Assembly (NCBI GenBank): GCA_003485325.1
Contig: DMZI01000068.1
Coordinates: forward strand, 44,244 to 108,243
Reading direction: 5' to 3'
Source of the DNA: Desulfotomaculum sp.
Lineage (GTDB): Bacteria > Bacillota > Desulfotomaculia > Desulfotomaculales > Nap2-2B
DNA length: 64,000 nucleotides
Position 1 is the stretch's first letter. Every line of letters starts with the position of its first letter. The position numbers and the translations under genes were made by a program. The notes under the pieces were generated by a model that saw only the letters and a program-made list of their open reading frames with translations, was not told the origin of the DNA and searched no databases. This document shows, in pieces, positions 7,988 through 16,504 of the stretch.

Positions 7988-8767
7988 TTGAAGATAAAAG
8001 TATATATCAAAATATTCGCGGTTGCATTTTTATGTCTAGCTTTAACAGGATGTGCACAAACAAAAAAGACAGAAGCTCCAGAAACTCTTTTTATATACTG
8101 CGGTTCCGGGCTATCGAAGCCCGTCCAAGAAATTGGAGAAGCTTTTGAAAAAAGGACAGGAACGGAAGTCACTTTTACTTTTGGCGGTTCAGCGCAGCTG
8201 GCCGGCCAGATCCTTTTAACAAGGAAAGGCAATTTGTTCATCCCAGGTGATTTGAAGGACCTTGCGCCGGTGGAAGAAAAAGGATTAATAAATAAAAAGG
8301 CAAATATAGTTTACCATATTCCTGCGCTGGCAGTTCCCAAAAGCAACCCTGCCGGTATACACGGACTGATGGATCTGAAGCTTCCGGGCGTGAAGGTTGC
8401 CCTTGGCGATCCCAAGTCATGCACGATAGGAAAAGTCGCCGATACTATGCTGCAGGAAAACCAAATTTATGATGACGTTGAAAAAAACGTTGTGGTCCGG
8501 ACGGCGACGGCGAGAGAACTGGTCTTGTATTTAAGCACCGGGCAGGTGGATGCAGCTGTAATCTGGAAGGAGAACATTATTAATTGTAAGGACAAAATTG
8601 AATTAATACCAGTTCCGGAATTAGATAGCTTTACTAAGATAGTCCCTGCTGCTATACTTACCTTTTCAGAACAAAAGGAAGCAGCCGAGCAGTTTTTAAA
8701 TTTCCTCAACACCGAAGAAAGTAAAGAAATCTGGAATAAATGGGGTTATCAGACAGTCGAAAGATAA
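7988..8767 (+). CDS. modA: molybdate/tungstate ABC transporter, substrate-binding lipoprotein
   Basis: Extracellular solute-binding protein of the ModA type, about 259 residues. With the TTG start at 7988 (GAGGTG 7 nt upstream) it has a short basic N-terminus, a hydrophobic stretch and a lipobox LALTGC with Cys22, so it should be anchored in the membrane as a lipoprotein. Family features are FEKRTGTEVTFTFGGSAQLAGQI and the C-terminal EQFLNFLNTEESKEIWNKWG. It delivers oxyanion to ModB/ModC encoded next. An upstream GTG at 7979 is possible but lies in the ribosome binding site. Molybdate versus tungstate cannot be decided from sequence alone. Confidence 0.87.
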   Translation: MKIKVYIKIFAVAFLCLALTGCAQTKKTEAPETLFIYCGSGLSKPVQEIGEAFEKRTGTEVTFTFGGSAQLAGQILLTRKGNLFIPGDLKDLAPVEEKGLINKKANIVYHIPALAVPKSNPAGIHGLMDLKLPGVKVALGDPKSCTIGKVADTMLQENQIYDDVEKNVVVRTATARELVLYLSTGQVDAAVIWKENIINCKDKIELIPVPELDSFTKIVPAAILTFSEQKEAAEQFLNFLNTEESKEIWNKWGYQTVER

Positions 8768-8806
8768 AAAACCCTTTTAGATTTAAAAGAAGGGAGGCTT
8801 AAAACT

Positions 8807-9598
8807 ATGAAGCTTTTCAGGATAACTAATATTATCATAACCTGCCTTCTTTGTTTGTTTATCCTAACAGCAGTTTGTACAGTGCTTGTAAGGGGCGTCC
8901 CTGAATTATACAGGGCGTTGAAAACTCCTGAAATTATATTTGCCCTGAAATTGAGCCTTTTTACATCAACAATTTCAACATTCTTATGTCTAATAGTTGC
9001 CTTGCCGGTTGCTTATACACTGAGCCGTTACAATATTCCAGGACAAGGTATGTTGGGGGCTGTCTTAAGGATACCTTTAAATTTACCGCCTATAGTTTCT
9101 GGGGTTTGTCTTTTGCTGCTGTTCGGTACGACACATTTTGGCAAAACAATGGAGAAAATAGGCCTGGACCTAGTTTTCACTGTTCAGGGTATTGTTGTAG
9201 CCCAGTTCTTTGTCAATTCACCAGGGCTCGTTACAGTGCTTAAAGGAGCCCTGGAATCTGTAGATGCAAGGCTTGAGTATGTTGCCAGGACACTTGGCTG
9301 CAGCCCCTGGCAGGCTTTTTGCAGGGTTACCATTCCCTTGATTAGAAACAGCGTGATTGCCGGTTTGGTGCTTGCCTGGGGGAAGGCCCTTGGAGAATTC
9401 GGGGCGGTTTTAATGCTTGCCGGCGCAATCAGGTTTAAAACCGAAACCCTCCCTATTTCAATTTTTTTAAACATGTCTACCGGTGATCTTGATTTGCTTA
9501 TGGCTTCCGCTTCCATTTTGGTGCTCGTTTCTATACTGTCACTTCTGTTTTTTGAAAAAGCAGGAAATAAATTGTTTTGGCGGGTGTATGGACCATGA
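8807..9598 (+). CDS. modB: molybdate/tungstate ABC transporter, permease
   Basis: 263-residue membrane protein with about six hydrophobic segments. It has the binding-protein-dependent permease loop that contacts the ATPase (RTLGCSPWQAFCRVTIPLIR, then GKALGEFGAVLMLAG). It forms the membrane channel for the ModA-delivered anion. The ATG follows AAGGGAGG. Its TGA overlaps the ATG of the ATPase gene (ATGA), which shows translational coupling. Confidence 0.93.
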   Translation: MKLFRITNIIITCLLCLFILTAVCTVLVRGVPELYRALKTPEIIFALKLSLFTSTISTFLCLIVALPVAYTLSRYNIPGQGMLGAVLRIPLNLPPIVSGVCLLLLFGTTHFGKTMEKIGLDLVFTVQGIVVAQFFVNSPGLVTVLKGALESVDARLEYVARTLGCSPWQAFCRVTIPLIRNSVIAGLVLAWGKALGEFGAVLMLAGAIRFKTETLPISIFLNMSTGDLDLLMASASILVLVSILSLLFFEKAGNKLFWRVYGP

Positions 9599-10683
9599 CA
9601 GGCTATCTTAAAAATGAGGGTAAATTATTATTACAAGGTGTAACCAAGCGAATTGACGATTTTCACTTAAAAGATATCACTCTGGAGATTGCCCCGGGTG
9701 AATATTTCATCCTCTTAGGCCCGTCTGGCGCTGGTAAAACAGTATTGTTGGAAACTATTGCCGGAATATATTCACCGGATCAGGGCGAGATATGGCTTGG
9801 CGGTATAAACATAACCGTTCAGCCACCTGAAAAAAGGAGGTTTGGTTTTGTTTATCAGGACTATATGCTTTTCCCCCATCTTAATGTTGAGCAAAATATT
9901 TATTTTGGGCTCAGAAAAAAAAGAAAGCCTGGCAGCACTTTAGCTGGGATGGTGGAACATGTGGTATCTTTTCTTAAAATAGGCCACCTCCTTAATAGGT
10001 TCCCCCACACCTTAAGCGGCGGGGAGCAGCAGCGGGTAGCCTTAGCCCGGGCACTTGCAATGGAACCACCGGTTTTGTTGATGGATGAACCGTTATCATC
10101 TTTAGATCCCCAAAGCAGGGAATCGCTTCAGCAGGAACTATCGGAACTTCATAAAATAACAAACATACCTACTATCCATGTAACGCATAATTTTGAGGAA
10201 GCATACTTTTTTGCAGACAGGGTAGGTGTAATGGATAAAGGCAGGATATTGCAGACAGGTAAACCACAGGAAATCTTTCCGCGGCCCTGTTCTGCAGAGG
10301 TGGCCAGTTTTGTTGGGGCGGAGAATGTCTTTTACAGTGATTTAATTTATAAAAACGGCAAGAAATTTGTCAGTTTAGGAAAGTCGATTTTAGAAGTAAC
10401 AACCAACCTGTTTGGCAGAGTCGGATATTCAATAAGGCCGGAGCATATTTTGTTAAGCCTATCGCCGAAACCTGGAAACTGTTTAAAGGGAAGGATTGTT
10501 TCCGTTAATTCAAGAGGTTTATTTTCCAAGCTAATTGTAGATGTCGGTGTTAAAATTAATGTTCTTTCCTTTCAGGAACATAATACTGGCCTGACTGCCG
10601 GAAAAGAAGTATACTGCTTTATTCCATATTGGGATATAAATATTTTCGATAACGGGGGCTATCTCGATGAAGCATGTCTATGA
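9595..10683 (+). CDS. molybdate/tungstate ABC transporter, ATP-binding protein
   Basis: ATPase of the ModC/WtpC type, 362 residues from the ATG that overlaps the modB stop. It shows Walker A (GPSGAGKT), Q-loop (FVYQDYMLFPH), ABC signature (LSGGEQQRVALARALA), Walker B (VLLMDEPLSSLD) and H-loop His (IHVTHNFEEA). The C-terminal ~120 residues form a TOBE-like regulatory region (GYSIRPEHILLS). It drives uptake by ModA/ModB. Its 3' end overlaps the XdhC-type gene by 17 nt. Confidence 0.9.
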   Translation: MTGYLKNEGKLLLQGVTKRIDDFHLKDITLEIAPGEYFILLGPSGAGKTVLLETIAGIYSPDQGEIWLGGINITVQPPEKRRFGFVYQDYMLFPHLNVEQNIYFGLRKKRKPGSTLAGMVEHVVSFLKIGHLLNRFPHTLSGGEQQRVALARALAMEPPVLLMDEPLSSLDPQSRESLQQELSELHKITNIPTIHVTHNFEEAYFFADRVGVMDKGRILQTGKPQEIFPRPCSAEVASFVGAENVFYSDLIYKNGKKFVSLGKSILEVTTNLFGRVGYSIRPEHILLSLSPKPGNCLKGRIVSVNSRGLFSKLIVDVGVKINVLSFQEHNTGLTAGKEVYCFIPYWDINIFDNGGYLDEACL

Positions 10684-11809
10684 AAGTCTGCTTGATGCGC
10701 TGAAAACAGGTGACAGACCTGTATTGGTCACTCTGGTTTTTCGCAATGGAGATATTCTGCCGCCGCCGGGAAGTAAAAAATTATTCATTAAAAACAAGAC
10801 GGTTGGAAATCTTGAAACAGAGTGGCTTAACGGGGATATTGAACGTCTGGCTGAACAATCTAGAAAAACTAACCGTCTGGAAAAAACGGATGTATTTTTC
10901 CCGGGGGATAAAGAAATATACTGTACACTTGTTGCAGAACCCATTTATGGAGTTGAAAAGCTATTTGTTTTGGGAGGCGGGAATATAGCACGTCCTTTGG
11001 TGCGTTTGGCTGATCTGCTAGGGTATCATGTTACTGTAGTTGATGACAGGCCAGAATACGCTAATTATGAACGCTTTCCTGAAGCCCGTGAAGTTATCTG
11101 CAGTGAATTTTTAGCTTATCTTGAAAATATGCCGGTAGATTTGTGGACCAGTGTTGTTATAGTTACCCGTGGTCACCAGTATGATTTACTCTGCCTTGAA
11201 GCGTTATCAGCACGTGAAATGGCCTATCTGGGCATGATTGGCAGCAAACAAAAAGTCGAAATGTCCAGAAAACATTTGCTGGCTGCAGGTATACCAACCG
11301 ATAAAATAAAAATGATCCATGCTCCTATCGGGCTGGATATCGGTGCTCAAACCCCGGAGGAAATTGCTGTCAGCATAACAGCTGAGCTAATTAAAGCAAG
11401 GCGCGGTGGGAAGGCTCTTTCCTTATCGGAGGATTCAAATGACGGAAAGAAAGTTGAAGGCTACCTTCAGGGCAGTTCCCCCGCAACAAGTGATCTTTAC
11501 CTGTTTGAAACTGTCTTAACACGCATTAATGAGGGTTTGCCGGCAGCGCTTGCCACAGTGGTATCAACTTCGGGTTCGACACCCCGCAAAGCAGGCGCAA
11601 AAATGATGGTATCCCCGGATGGAGCAATAACAGGTACAATCGGCGGCGGGGTTTTTGAGGAAAAAGTTCGTCAGCTATCTGTCTCCATACTTGAAACCGG
11701 CCAGGCAGAATTATATAGTTTTCAACTTGATAATAAATCAGCTGCTTCCCTGGGAATGCTCTGCGGCGGAGGAATGGAAGTTTTTATCGAACCTGTGAAA
11801 GGGGAGTAG
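10667..11809 (+). CDS. XdhC/CoxI-family molybdoenzyme maturation factor
   Basis: 380 residues in three parts. A weakly conserved N-terminal region (1-95) is followed by a Rossmann XdhC-type domain (about 96-245: KLFVLGGGNIARPLVRLADLL, VVIVTRGHQYD, YLGMIGSKQKV). A C-terminal CoxI-type domain (about 265-380) has STSGSTPRKAGAKMMV, GTIGGGVFEE and LCGGGMEVFIEP. Classical XdhC has the CoxI part first, so the order is swapped, as in the clostridial aldehyde-oxidoreductase maturation group. XdhC proteins carry and sulfurate the molybdenum cofactor before insertion. It sits inside the mod-yqeB-yqeC-mocA block. Confidence 0.86.
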   Translation: MKHVYESLLDALKTGDRPVLVTLVFRNGDILPPPGSKKLFIKNKTVGNLETEWLNGDIERLAEQSRKTNRLEKTDVFFPGDKEIYCTLVAEPIYGVEKLFVLGGGNIARPLVRLADLLGYHVTVVDDRPEYANYERFPEAREVICSEFLAYLENMPVDLWTSVVIVTRGHQYDLLCLEALSAREMAYLGMIGSKQKVEMSRKHLLAAGIPTDKIKMIHAPIGLDIGAQTPEEIAVSITAELIKARRGGKALSLSEDSNDGKKVEGYLQGSSPATSDLYLFETVLTRINEGLPAALATVVSTSGSTPRKAGAKMMVSPDGAITGTIGGGVFEEKVRQLSVSILETGQAELYSFQLDNKSAASLGMLCGGGMEVFIEPVKGE

Positions 11810-11815
11810 ACTAAC

Positions 11816-12655
11816 TTGAAAAATGTTCTTGTATTAATTAAAGGAGCTGGCGACCTTGCGAGCGGAGTAGCTCACCGCCTGTACAGGTGCGGGTTTATTC
11901 CGGTAATGACGGAACTCGAAAAGCCCCTTGTAGTTAGAAGGAAAGTTGCTTTCGCCGAGGCCGTTTACTCCGGTGAAACAACGGTTGAGGGGGTTCGTGC
12001 CGAGCTTTGCAGTTCAATAAGTGATATTTCAAGCTTGCAGAAAAAGAAAATTATACCCGTAGTTATTGATCCGCAAGGAGAGCTTGTGCGTATTTTAAAG
12101 CCTGACGTTTTGATTGATGCTGTTATGGCAAAACGTAATACAGGAACAAAGATTACCGACGCGCCTGTTGTAATTGCGTTAGGTCCCGGTTTTACAGCCG
12201 GAGTTGATGTTCACGCCGTTATTGAAACGAAAAGAGGCCACGAACTGGGGAGAGTGATCCTGGAAGGGACTCCACAAGAAGATACCGGCGAACCACATAT
12301 GGTAAATGGCTACACTTATCAAAGACTGATCAAAGCTCCTCAAGAAGGTGTTTTTATTTCATACTGTTCTATTGGAGAGATAGTTGAAAGCGGACAGATA
12401 ATTGGCTATATCGAAGGCCGCCAGGTACAGACTCAAATTAAAGGTGTTTTACGAGGCCTTGTTGCAGACGGGTGTATTGTAAAAGAGGGAATGAAAATAG
12501 GAGATGTGGATCCCAGATGCAAACCCGAGTACTGCTATACAATAAGTGATAAAGCCAGGGCAGTTGCCGGAGGGGTACTGGAAGCGATGCTTGATAGGGT
12601 ACTTGACTGGGTGTTGAACAAAAAAGTTTCGGGTGGTGCTGGATTTGTTAATTGA
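11816..12655 (+). CDS. yqeB: selenium-dependent molybdenum hydroxylase system protein, YqeB family
   Basis: 279 residues matching the EF2563/YqeB family: IKGAGDLASGVAHRLYRCGF near the N-terminus, LEKPLVVRRKVAFAEAVY, VIALGPGFTAGVDVHAVIETKRGH, and a C-terminal biotinyl-like stretch (GEIVESGQIIGYIEG). In other bacteria this family occurs with molybdenum hydroxylases that carry labile selenium, and is thought to help build that cofactor; the exact reaction is unknown. The TTG start follows GGGGAG at the end of the XdhC gene, 6 nt away. Its 3' end overlaps yqeC. Confidence 0.86.
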   Translation: MKNVLVLIKGAGDLASGVAHRLYRCGFIPVMTELEKPLVVRRKVAFAEAVYSGETTVEGVRAELCSSISDISSLQKKKIIPVVIDPQGELVRILKPDVLIDAVMAKRNTGTKITDAPVVIALGPGFTAGVDVHAVIETKRGHELGRVILEGTPQEDTGEPHMVNGYTYQRLIKAPQEGVFISYCSIGEIVESGQIIGYIEGRQVQTQIKGVLRGLVADGCIVKEGMKIGDVDPRCKPEYCYTISDKARAVAGGVLEAMLDRVLDWVLNKKVSGGAGFVN

Positions 12656-13433
12656 ATACCCGACTTCATCTTTTCGTCAGGCAATGAATCTTTCTCCACG
12701 AGAATTGGTGGCTTTTGTTGGAGGAGGGGGTAAAACCACTGCTCTGCAATGTCTGGCCAAAGAACTATACGCTTCCAAGAAAAAAGTTGCTCTAACGACT
12801 ACCACAAAAATGCTCCTGAAACAGCTTTATTTTCAGGGAGGCTGTATTATTTCCGGCGACTACATTGAAATAGAAGAAAAAGTCAGTAGCCGGAATGGTT
12901 CTATACCGTTGATTGCCCTGATAAAAGAACAAATGTCTCAAGAAAAAATTTGTGGTCTACCACCGGAGTGGGTTGACAGGTTATGGAATCTTGATAAAGT
13001 TGATTATCTTGTTGTTGAAGCCGATGGCAGCCGCGGGAAATCATTGAAAGCTCCGGCTAATCATGAACCTCAAATACCCGGCGAAGCTACCCTGGTAGTG
13101 CCTGTTGTTGGTCTTGACATATTGAACAAGCGGCTGACAGCTGAATTTGTCCACCGTCCGGAACTGGTTTCCCTGCTCTGCGATGCAGCACAGGGTTCTG
13201 TAATCATAACCGGGACAATCTCAAAGATAATTGTTCATCCTCTCGGATTAAAAAAAGGAGTTCCTGCCGGGGCAAGGTTTATACCATTGATTAATAAAGT
13301 TGACGTGGCAGAGGATTGGTCGGTTGCCAGAACACTCGCGATAGAGATTTTTAAGTCTGATAAGGATATTGAAAGAGTCATTTTGGCAAGTTTTATACAA
13401 AATAGTTTTTCTGTGATCCGCCGCTCCAATTAA
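12633..13433 (+). CDS. yqeC: selenium cofactor biosynthesis protein YqeC (P-loop NTPase)
   Basis: 266 residues with an N-terminal Walker A (GGGGKTT, residues 30-36), TTTTKM, and VDYLVVEADGSRGKSLKAPA, all typical of YqeC. The family accompanies yqeB and mocA in selenium-dependent molybdenum hydroxylase clusters; biochemical function is not settled. The start is uncertain: a GTG at 12633 overlaps yqeB by 23 nt, and an ATG at 12684 is an alternative closer to the conserved part. It is followed 21 nt later by mocA. Confidence 0.85.
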   Translation: MVLDLLIEYPTSSFRQAMNLSPRELVAFVGGGGKTTALQCLAKELYASKKKVALTTTTKMLLKQLYFQGGCIISGDYIEIEEKVSSRNGSIPLIALIKEQMSQEKICGLPPEWVDRLWNLDKVDYLVVEADGSRGKSLKAPANHEPQIPGEATLVVPVVGLDILNKRLTAEFVHRPELVSLLCDAAQGSVIITGTISKIIVHPLGLKKGVPAGARFIPLINKVDVAEDWSVARTLAIEIFKSDKDIERVILASFIQNSFSVIRRSN

Positions 13434-13454
13434 ATTCTACCGGGGGAGTGCTTT

Positions 13455-14066
13455 TTGAGCAATTTTATTTCAGCTGTTATTTTAGCAGCGGGACAGGGAA
13501 CAAGAATTGGCCGGCAAAAACTTCTCCTGACACTTGGCGGGAAAACAATAATCGAAATTGCAGTTGCTGCCGCACTGGGATCGAAGGTCAGTGAAACAAT
13601 AGTTGTTTTAGGCCACCAGTCTGAAGAGATTGCCCAAGTTTTAAAAGGTCTGCCTGTCAAAACGGTTTTCAACCCCGATTACCGTTTAGGGCAAAGCACT
13701 TCCTTGATTTCCGGAATAAAGGCGATAAATCCTAAATCCGATGCATTCCTGGTTGTTCTGGGCGACCAGCCCTTCGTAACCTCTTTGTTGATCGATCAAC
13801 TTATTGATTTTTATGAAAGATCTTTATGCCTCATTGCCAGGCCGCAATTTCAGGAAATACCCGGCCACCCAGTGCTTTTTAATACCAGTCTTATCCCGGA
13901 ATTGTTAAACAATTTAAAAGGAGATATTGGAGCCCGCGAAATAATCGCCCGTCATCAGGACAAGGTCAGTTTAATGCGGATTAAAAATGAGTCTGCGTCT
14001 AAGGACATTGATACATACGGTGATTATCAGACCGCTAAAGAATATTATTCAAAGACCTTAAAGTAA
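13455..14066 (+). CDS. mocA: molybdenum cofactor cytidylyltransferase, MocA family
   Basis: 203-residue nucleotidyltransferase. The N-terminal motif LAAGQGTRIGRQKLLLTLGG binds the nucleotide. VLGDQPFVTSLLIDQL and PGHPVLFNTSLIPELLNNLKGD are typical of MocA, which converts molybdopterin cofactor to the cytosine dinucleotide used by xanthine dehydrogenase-type enzymes. The TTG start follows GGGGGAG. It is last in the co-directional block that begins at 6860; no terminator is evident after it. Confidence 0.87.
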   Translation: MSNFISAVILAAGQGTRIGRQKLLLTLGGKTIIEIAVAAALGSKVSETIVVLGHQSEEIAQVLKGLPVKTVFNPDYRLGQSTSLISGIKAINPKSDAFLVVLGDQPFVTSLLIDQLIDFYERSLCLIARPQFQEIPGHPVLFNTSLIPELLNNLKGDIGAREIIARHQDKVSLMRIKNESASKDIDTYGDYQTAKEYYSKTLK

Positions 14067-14409
14067 ATAACAAGAGATTTATCAGGTTGTACTAAGCAGG
14101 AGTGCAGATGTAGCCTCGTAATACATAAAATCCGGTGGCTGAGCCAGTCGATACGGGGCGAAGGCGGAAGGTATAAAGAACAGACTGACCGTTCGGCTTT
14201 TCACCCATCGGCGGAGTATCAGCGGCGACAGGTATTATTATTGATTAATCATATAGATCGGGTTTATAATAAACCCAATTATCTTCGCAAGGTGGAAAGA
14301 AAATTAAACAGAAGTGACTTCTAAACCAGCCGGACAGGGGATTACAAAAAGAGCCCGTGTCTTTAATTCTTTAATATTGAATCTAAAAAAAGTTTACAAA
14401 TTTATAGGG
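14067..14409. other. intergenic stretch of unknown content
   Basis: No convincing open frame. It is moderately GC-rich at 14100-14240, unlike the AT-rich leader that follows. It holds a perfect hairpin-type palindrome GGGTTTATAATAAACCC (14260-14276) without a T-run, and AGAAGTGACTTCT near 14310. Bases 14205-14235 faintly resemble the block-1 tail of the repeat family (CATCGGCGGAGTATCAGCGGCGACA), so part may be a worn repeat copy. I found no match to a riboswitch core I could defend. Confidence 0.35.
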
Positions 14410-14530
14410 CAACTTCTAAGGCTTGACAATTTAAAAGTGTTTAAGTCTTATTTTTTTGTCGCAAAATATACAAATTTATTGTAATTATTTTGATTTGACC
14501 AGTTATCTGATTCTTTTATTATTAAATTAA
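14410..14530 (+). promoter_or_regulatory. conserved 121-nt leader, copy 2 (upstream of the dehydrogenase cluster)
   Basis: Counterpart of 4284-4404. The hairpin is kept, with a changed base that still allows G-U pairing (AAGGCTT pairing with AAGTCTT instead of AAGCCTT). The T-run, the identical core around TACAAATTTATTGTA (about 14468-14482) and the closing TATTATTAAATTA are all present. Here TTGACA (14423-14428) and the T-rich -10 candidate are about 20 nt apart, less promoter-like than copy 1. It lies 80 nt before the zinc-ribbon gene that opens the dehydrogenase cluster. Confidence 0.7.
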
Positions 14531-14609
14531 TTAATGCAGCTTGCGGTGCAGGCATTAATACATTGCCGAAAGCAACTTGTTAAAAGTTAATATAAAGGAG
14601 AGTAATTTT

Positions 14610-14993
14610 ATGGAAGATGAAAAAGATGCGGTTTGTTGGCAGGACGGAGGTGTAAACCCTTCTCATGAAACCCCGACCCTTATTAAAGCTGCCCATGAAC
14701 GTGAGCATAAACATGACATAGAACATTATCTCGATGAAATCAAGAAATGGGAGTACTGTTATTGCGCGAATTGCAGGCAAATGAGATTTAGTACGGAACT
14801 TGAGGCAACAGAGAACGGGATTCGCTGCGCCAAATGCAAAAGTTATAACCTGGAAGCCCCTGGCTGGGTTGTTTGCCCTTATCACAAAGATTCATTGGTT
14901 AAGTGCGCCCGGGCGGGTAAGGGAATAGTGAAATTAAAGCATGAAGCCGAGTGTAGGGATCACTGCCATTTTCGGGTAACCAAGGAAAAGTAA
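14610..14993 (+). CDS. Cys-rich zinc-ribbon protein of unknown function
   Basis: 127 residues; I do not recognise a characterised family. Ten cysteines include CYCANC (50, 52, 55) paired with CAKC (73, 76), a clear zinc-ribbon or rubredoxin-like knuckle, then C89PYH, C99, and C115 with C119 plus nearby His. The N-terminal 40 residues are His/Glu/Lys rich. The ATG at 14610 follows AAAGGAGAG. It stands between the conserved leader and the FAD subunit gene on the same strand, so it probably belongs to the dehydrogenase operon, perhaps as an assembly or electron-transfer partner (inference). Confidence 0.72.
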   Translation: MEDEKDAVCWQDGGVNPSHETPTLIKAAHEREHKHDIEHYLDEIKKWEYCYCANCRQMRFSTELEATENGIRCAKCKSYNLEAPGWVVCPYHKDSLVKCARAGKGIVKLKHEAECRDHCHFRVTKEK

Positions 14994-15103
14994 TAAAAGC
15001 TGGAAAAATACGATTTTAACAATTTGTAAGAAGAGGTGGTACAGGAAACTAGGGATAGTCGGGGTTTTTAGTGTTTGAAAAATTGCGAAGAGGTGATCAA
15101 AAC

Positions 15104-15973
15104 ATGTATCTGCCAAATTTTGAATATTTTCAGCCGGATAGTATTGAGGAAACCTGCCAATTGTTGTCACAGTTTGGTTCCAAAGCCAAATTGTTCGCCG
15201 GCGGGACCGATGTTATCATCAAGATGAAAAAAGAGTTGTTGTCGCCGGAAATCCTCGTCTCCATCGAGAAAATCGACCAATTGAAAAAAATCGAGTATGT
15301 ACCCGGCAAAGGCGTTGTTATCGGAAGCGGAGTTACCCATAACGATTTAGTCTATTCAGAGCTTTTGCATGAAAAATACCTGTCCATATCCGAAGCGGCC
15401 CGGCAAATGGCGAACAACCAGGTGCGAAACCTCGGCACCGTAGGCGGCAATATCGGCAGCGCCGTACCTTCCGCCGATCTGCCGCCGATACTCATCGCCC
15501 TTGGCGCAACCGTTAAAATTACGGGTGTGAAGGGAGATCGGACCATGGATCTGGAAGATGTGTTCATCGGTCCCGGTAAGACCGTTTTGGCACAAGACGA
15601 AATTATCACCGAAGTAGTCATCCCCGACCAGAAAATGACCGGCAGCAATTACATCAAATTCGGGCTGCGGGCATCGGGCGCCTTAGCCGTGGTTGGTGTG
15701 GCGGCAGCAGTTCAAGTTGAAAACAATGCCATCAAAGAGGCGAGAATAGTACTGGGAGCGGTTTCACCCACACCGGTGCGGGCAAAAAAAGCCGAAGAGT
15801 TCCTGAAAGACAAGAAAATCAGCGACGAACTATTGGCCGGAGCCGGGGTCATTGCCTCCGGGGAATGCGTGCCTATCACAGACATACGGGCCTCGGCCGA
15901 ATACCGTAAAGACATGGTGCGCGTCTTTACCAGGCGGGCATTGCGCAAAGCTATCGACGAAGGGCATGCTTAA
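15104..15973 (+). CDS. xanthine dehydrogenase-type FAD-binding subunit
   Basis: 289-residue FAD subunit of a molybdenum hydroxylase. It has the FAD-binding motifs LFAGGTDVIIKMK and LGTVGGNIGSAVPSADLPP, and the C-terminal CO dehydrogenase flavoprotein domain (GAVSPTPVRAKKAEEFL, DIRASAEYRKDMV). It passes electrons from the 2Fe-2S subunit to the external acceptor. I chose the ATG at 15104 (GAGGTGATC upstream) over the GTG at 15071. The order FAD, FeS, Mo subunit, with 16-17 nt gaps, shows one operon. Confidence 0.92.
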   Translation: MYLPNFEYFQPDSIEETCQLLSQFGSKAKLFAGGTDVIIKMKKELLSPEILVSIEKIDQLKKIEYVPGKGVVIGSGVTHNDLVYSELLHEKYLSISEAARQMANNQVRNLGTVGGNIGSAVPSADLPPILIALGATVKITGVKGDRTMDLEDVFIGPGKTVLAQDEIITEVVIPDQKMTGSNYIKFGLRASGALAVVGVAAAVQVENNAIKEARIVLGAVSPTPVRAKKAEEFLKDKKISDELLAGAGVIASGECVPITDIRASAEYRKDMVRVFTRRALRKAIDEGHA

Positions 15974-15989
15974 GAAAGGGGCGCTGAAA

Positions 15990-16487
15990 ATGTTAAAGTT
16001 CGTTACAGATAAAGACGGAGTCAAACGTTATTTAGTTTCATTAAAAGTTAACGGCAACGAGTATACAAGGATGGTTAAAGCCAACAGCCTGCTGGTAAAC
16101 TTCTTGCGGGAGGAGCTTGACCTTACCGGAACTAAAAAGGCGTGCGAACAGGCCGATTGCGGCGCCTGCACCGTGCTGCTGGATGGGAAACCGGTCAACT
16201 CCTGCATGATCCTGACCATCAACGCCGACGGGCGGGAAGTCATAACTGTCGAAGGTCTCGCTACAAATGGAAAGCTGGACATACTCCAGGAAAAATTCAT
16301 AGAACACTCGGCGCCGCAATGCGGCTACTGCACTCCCGGCATACTCATGTCGGCCAAAGCGTTGCTTAATCGCAATCCCCACCCAACCGAATATGAAGTA
16401 CGCGAGGCTATAGCAGGCAACCTGTGCCGTTGCACAGGATATGTCAATTACGTCAAGGCAATTTTAGACGCGGCAGAAAATCAATAA
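15990..16487 (+). CDS. xanthine dehydrogenase-type 2Fe-2S subunit
   Basis: 165 residues with two [2Fe-2S] clusters: plant-ferredoxin type Cys52, Cys57, Cys60, Cys72 (ACEQADCGACTVLLDG) and the all-helical type Cys111, Cys114, Cys146, Cys148 (CGYCTPGILM, GNLCRCTGY). It carries electrons from the molybdenum site to FAD. The ATG at 15990 is preceded by GAAAGGGG; the open frame extends upstream, but that part overlaps the FAD gene. The catalytic subunit gene starts 17 nt downstream. Confidence 0.95.
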   Translation: MLKFVTDKDGVKRYLVSLKVNGNEYTRMVKANSLLVNFLREELDLTGTKKACEQADCGACTVLLDGKPVNSCMILTINADGREVITVEGLATNGKLDILQEKFIEHSAPQCGYCTPGILMSAKALLNRNPHPTEYEVREAIAGNLCRCTGYVNYVKAILDAAENQ

Positions 16488-16504
16488 AGAAAGGAATGGG
16501 AACA

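Noticed and set aside
14090..14240. Molybdenum-cofactor riboswitch upstream of the dehydrogenase cluster
   Set aside because: The location was suggestive, but I could not match the conserved motif segments in order.
15036..15070. T-box-like GGTGGTAC string before the FAD subunit gene
   Set aside because: Only the short string is present; no stem I, specifier loop or antiterminator could be found around it.
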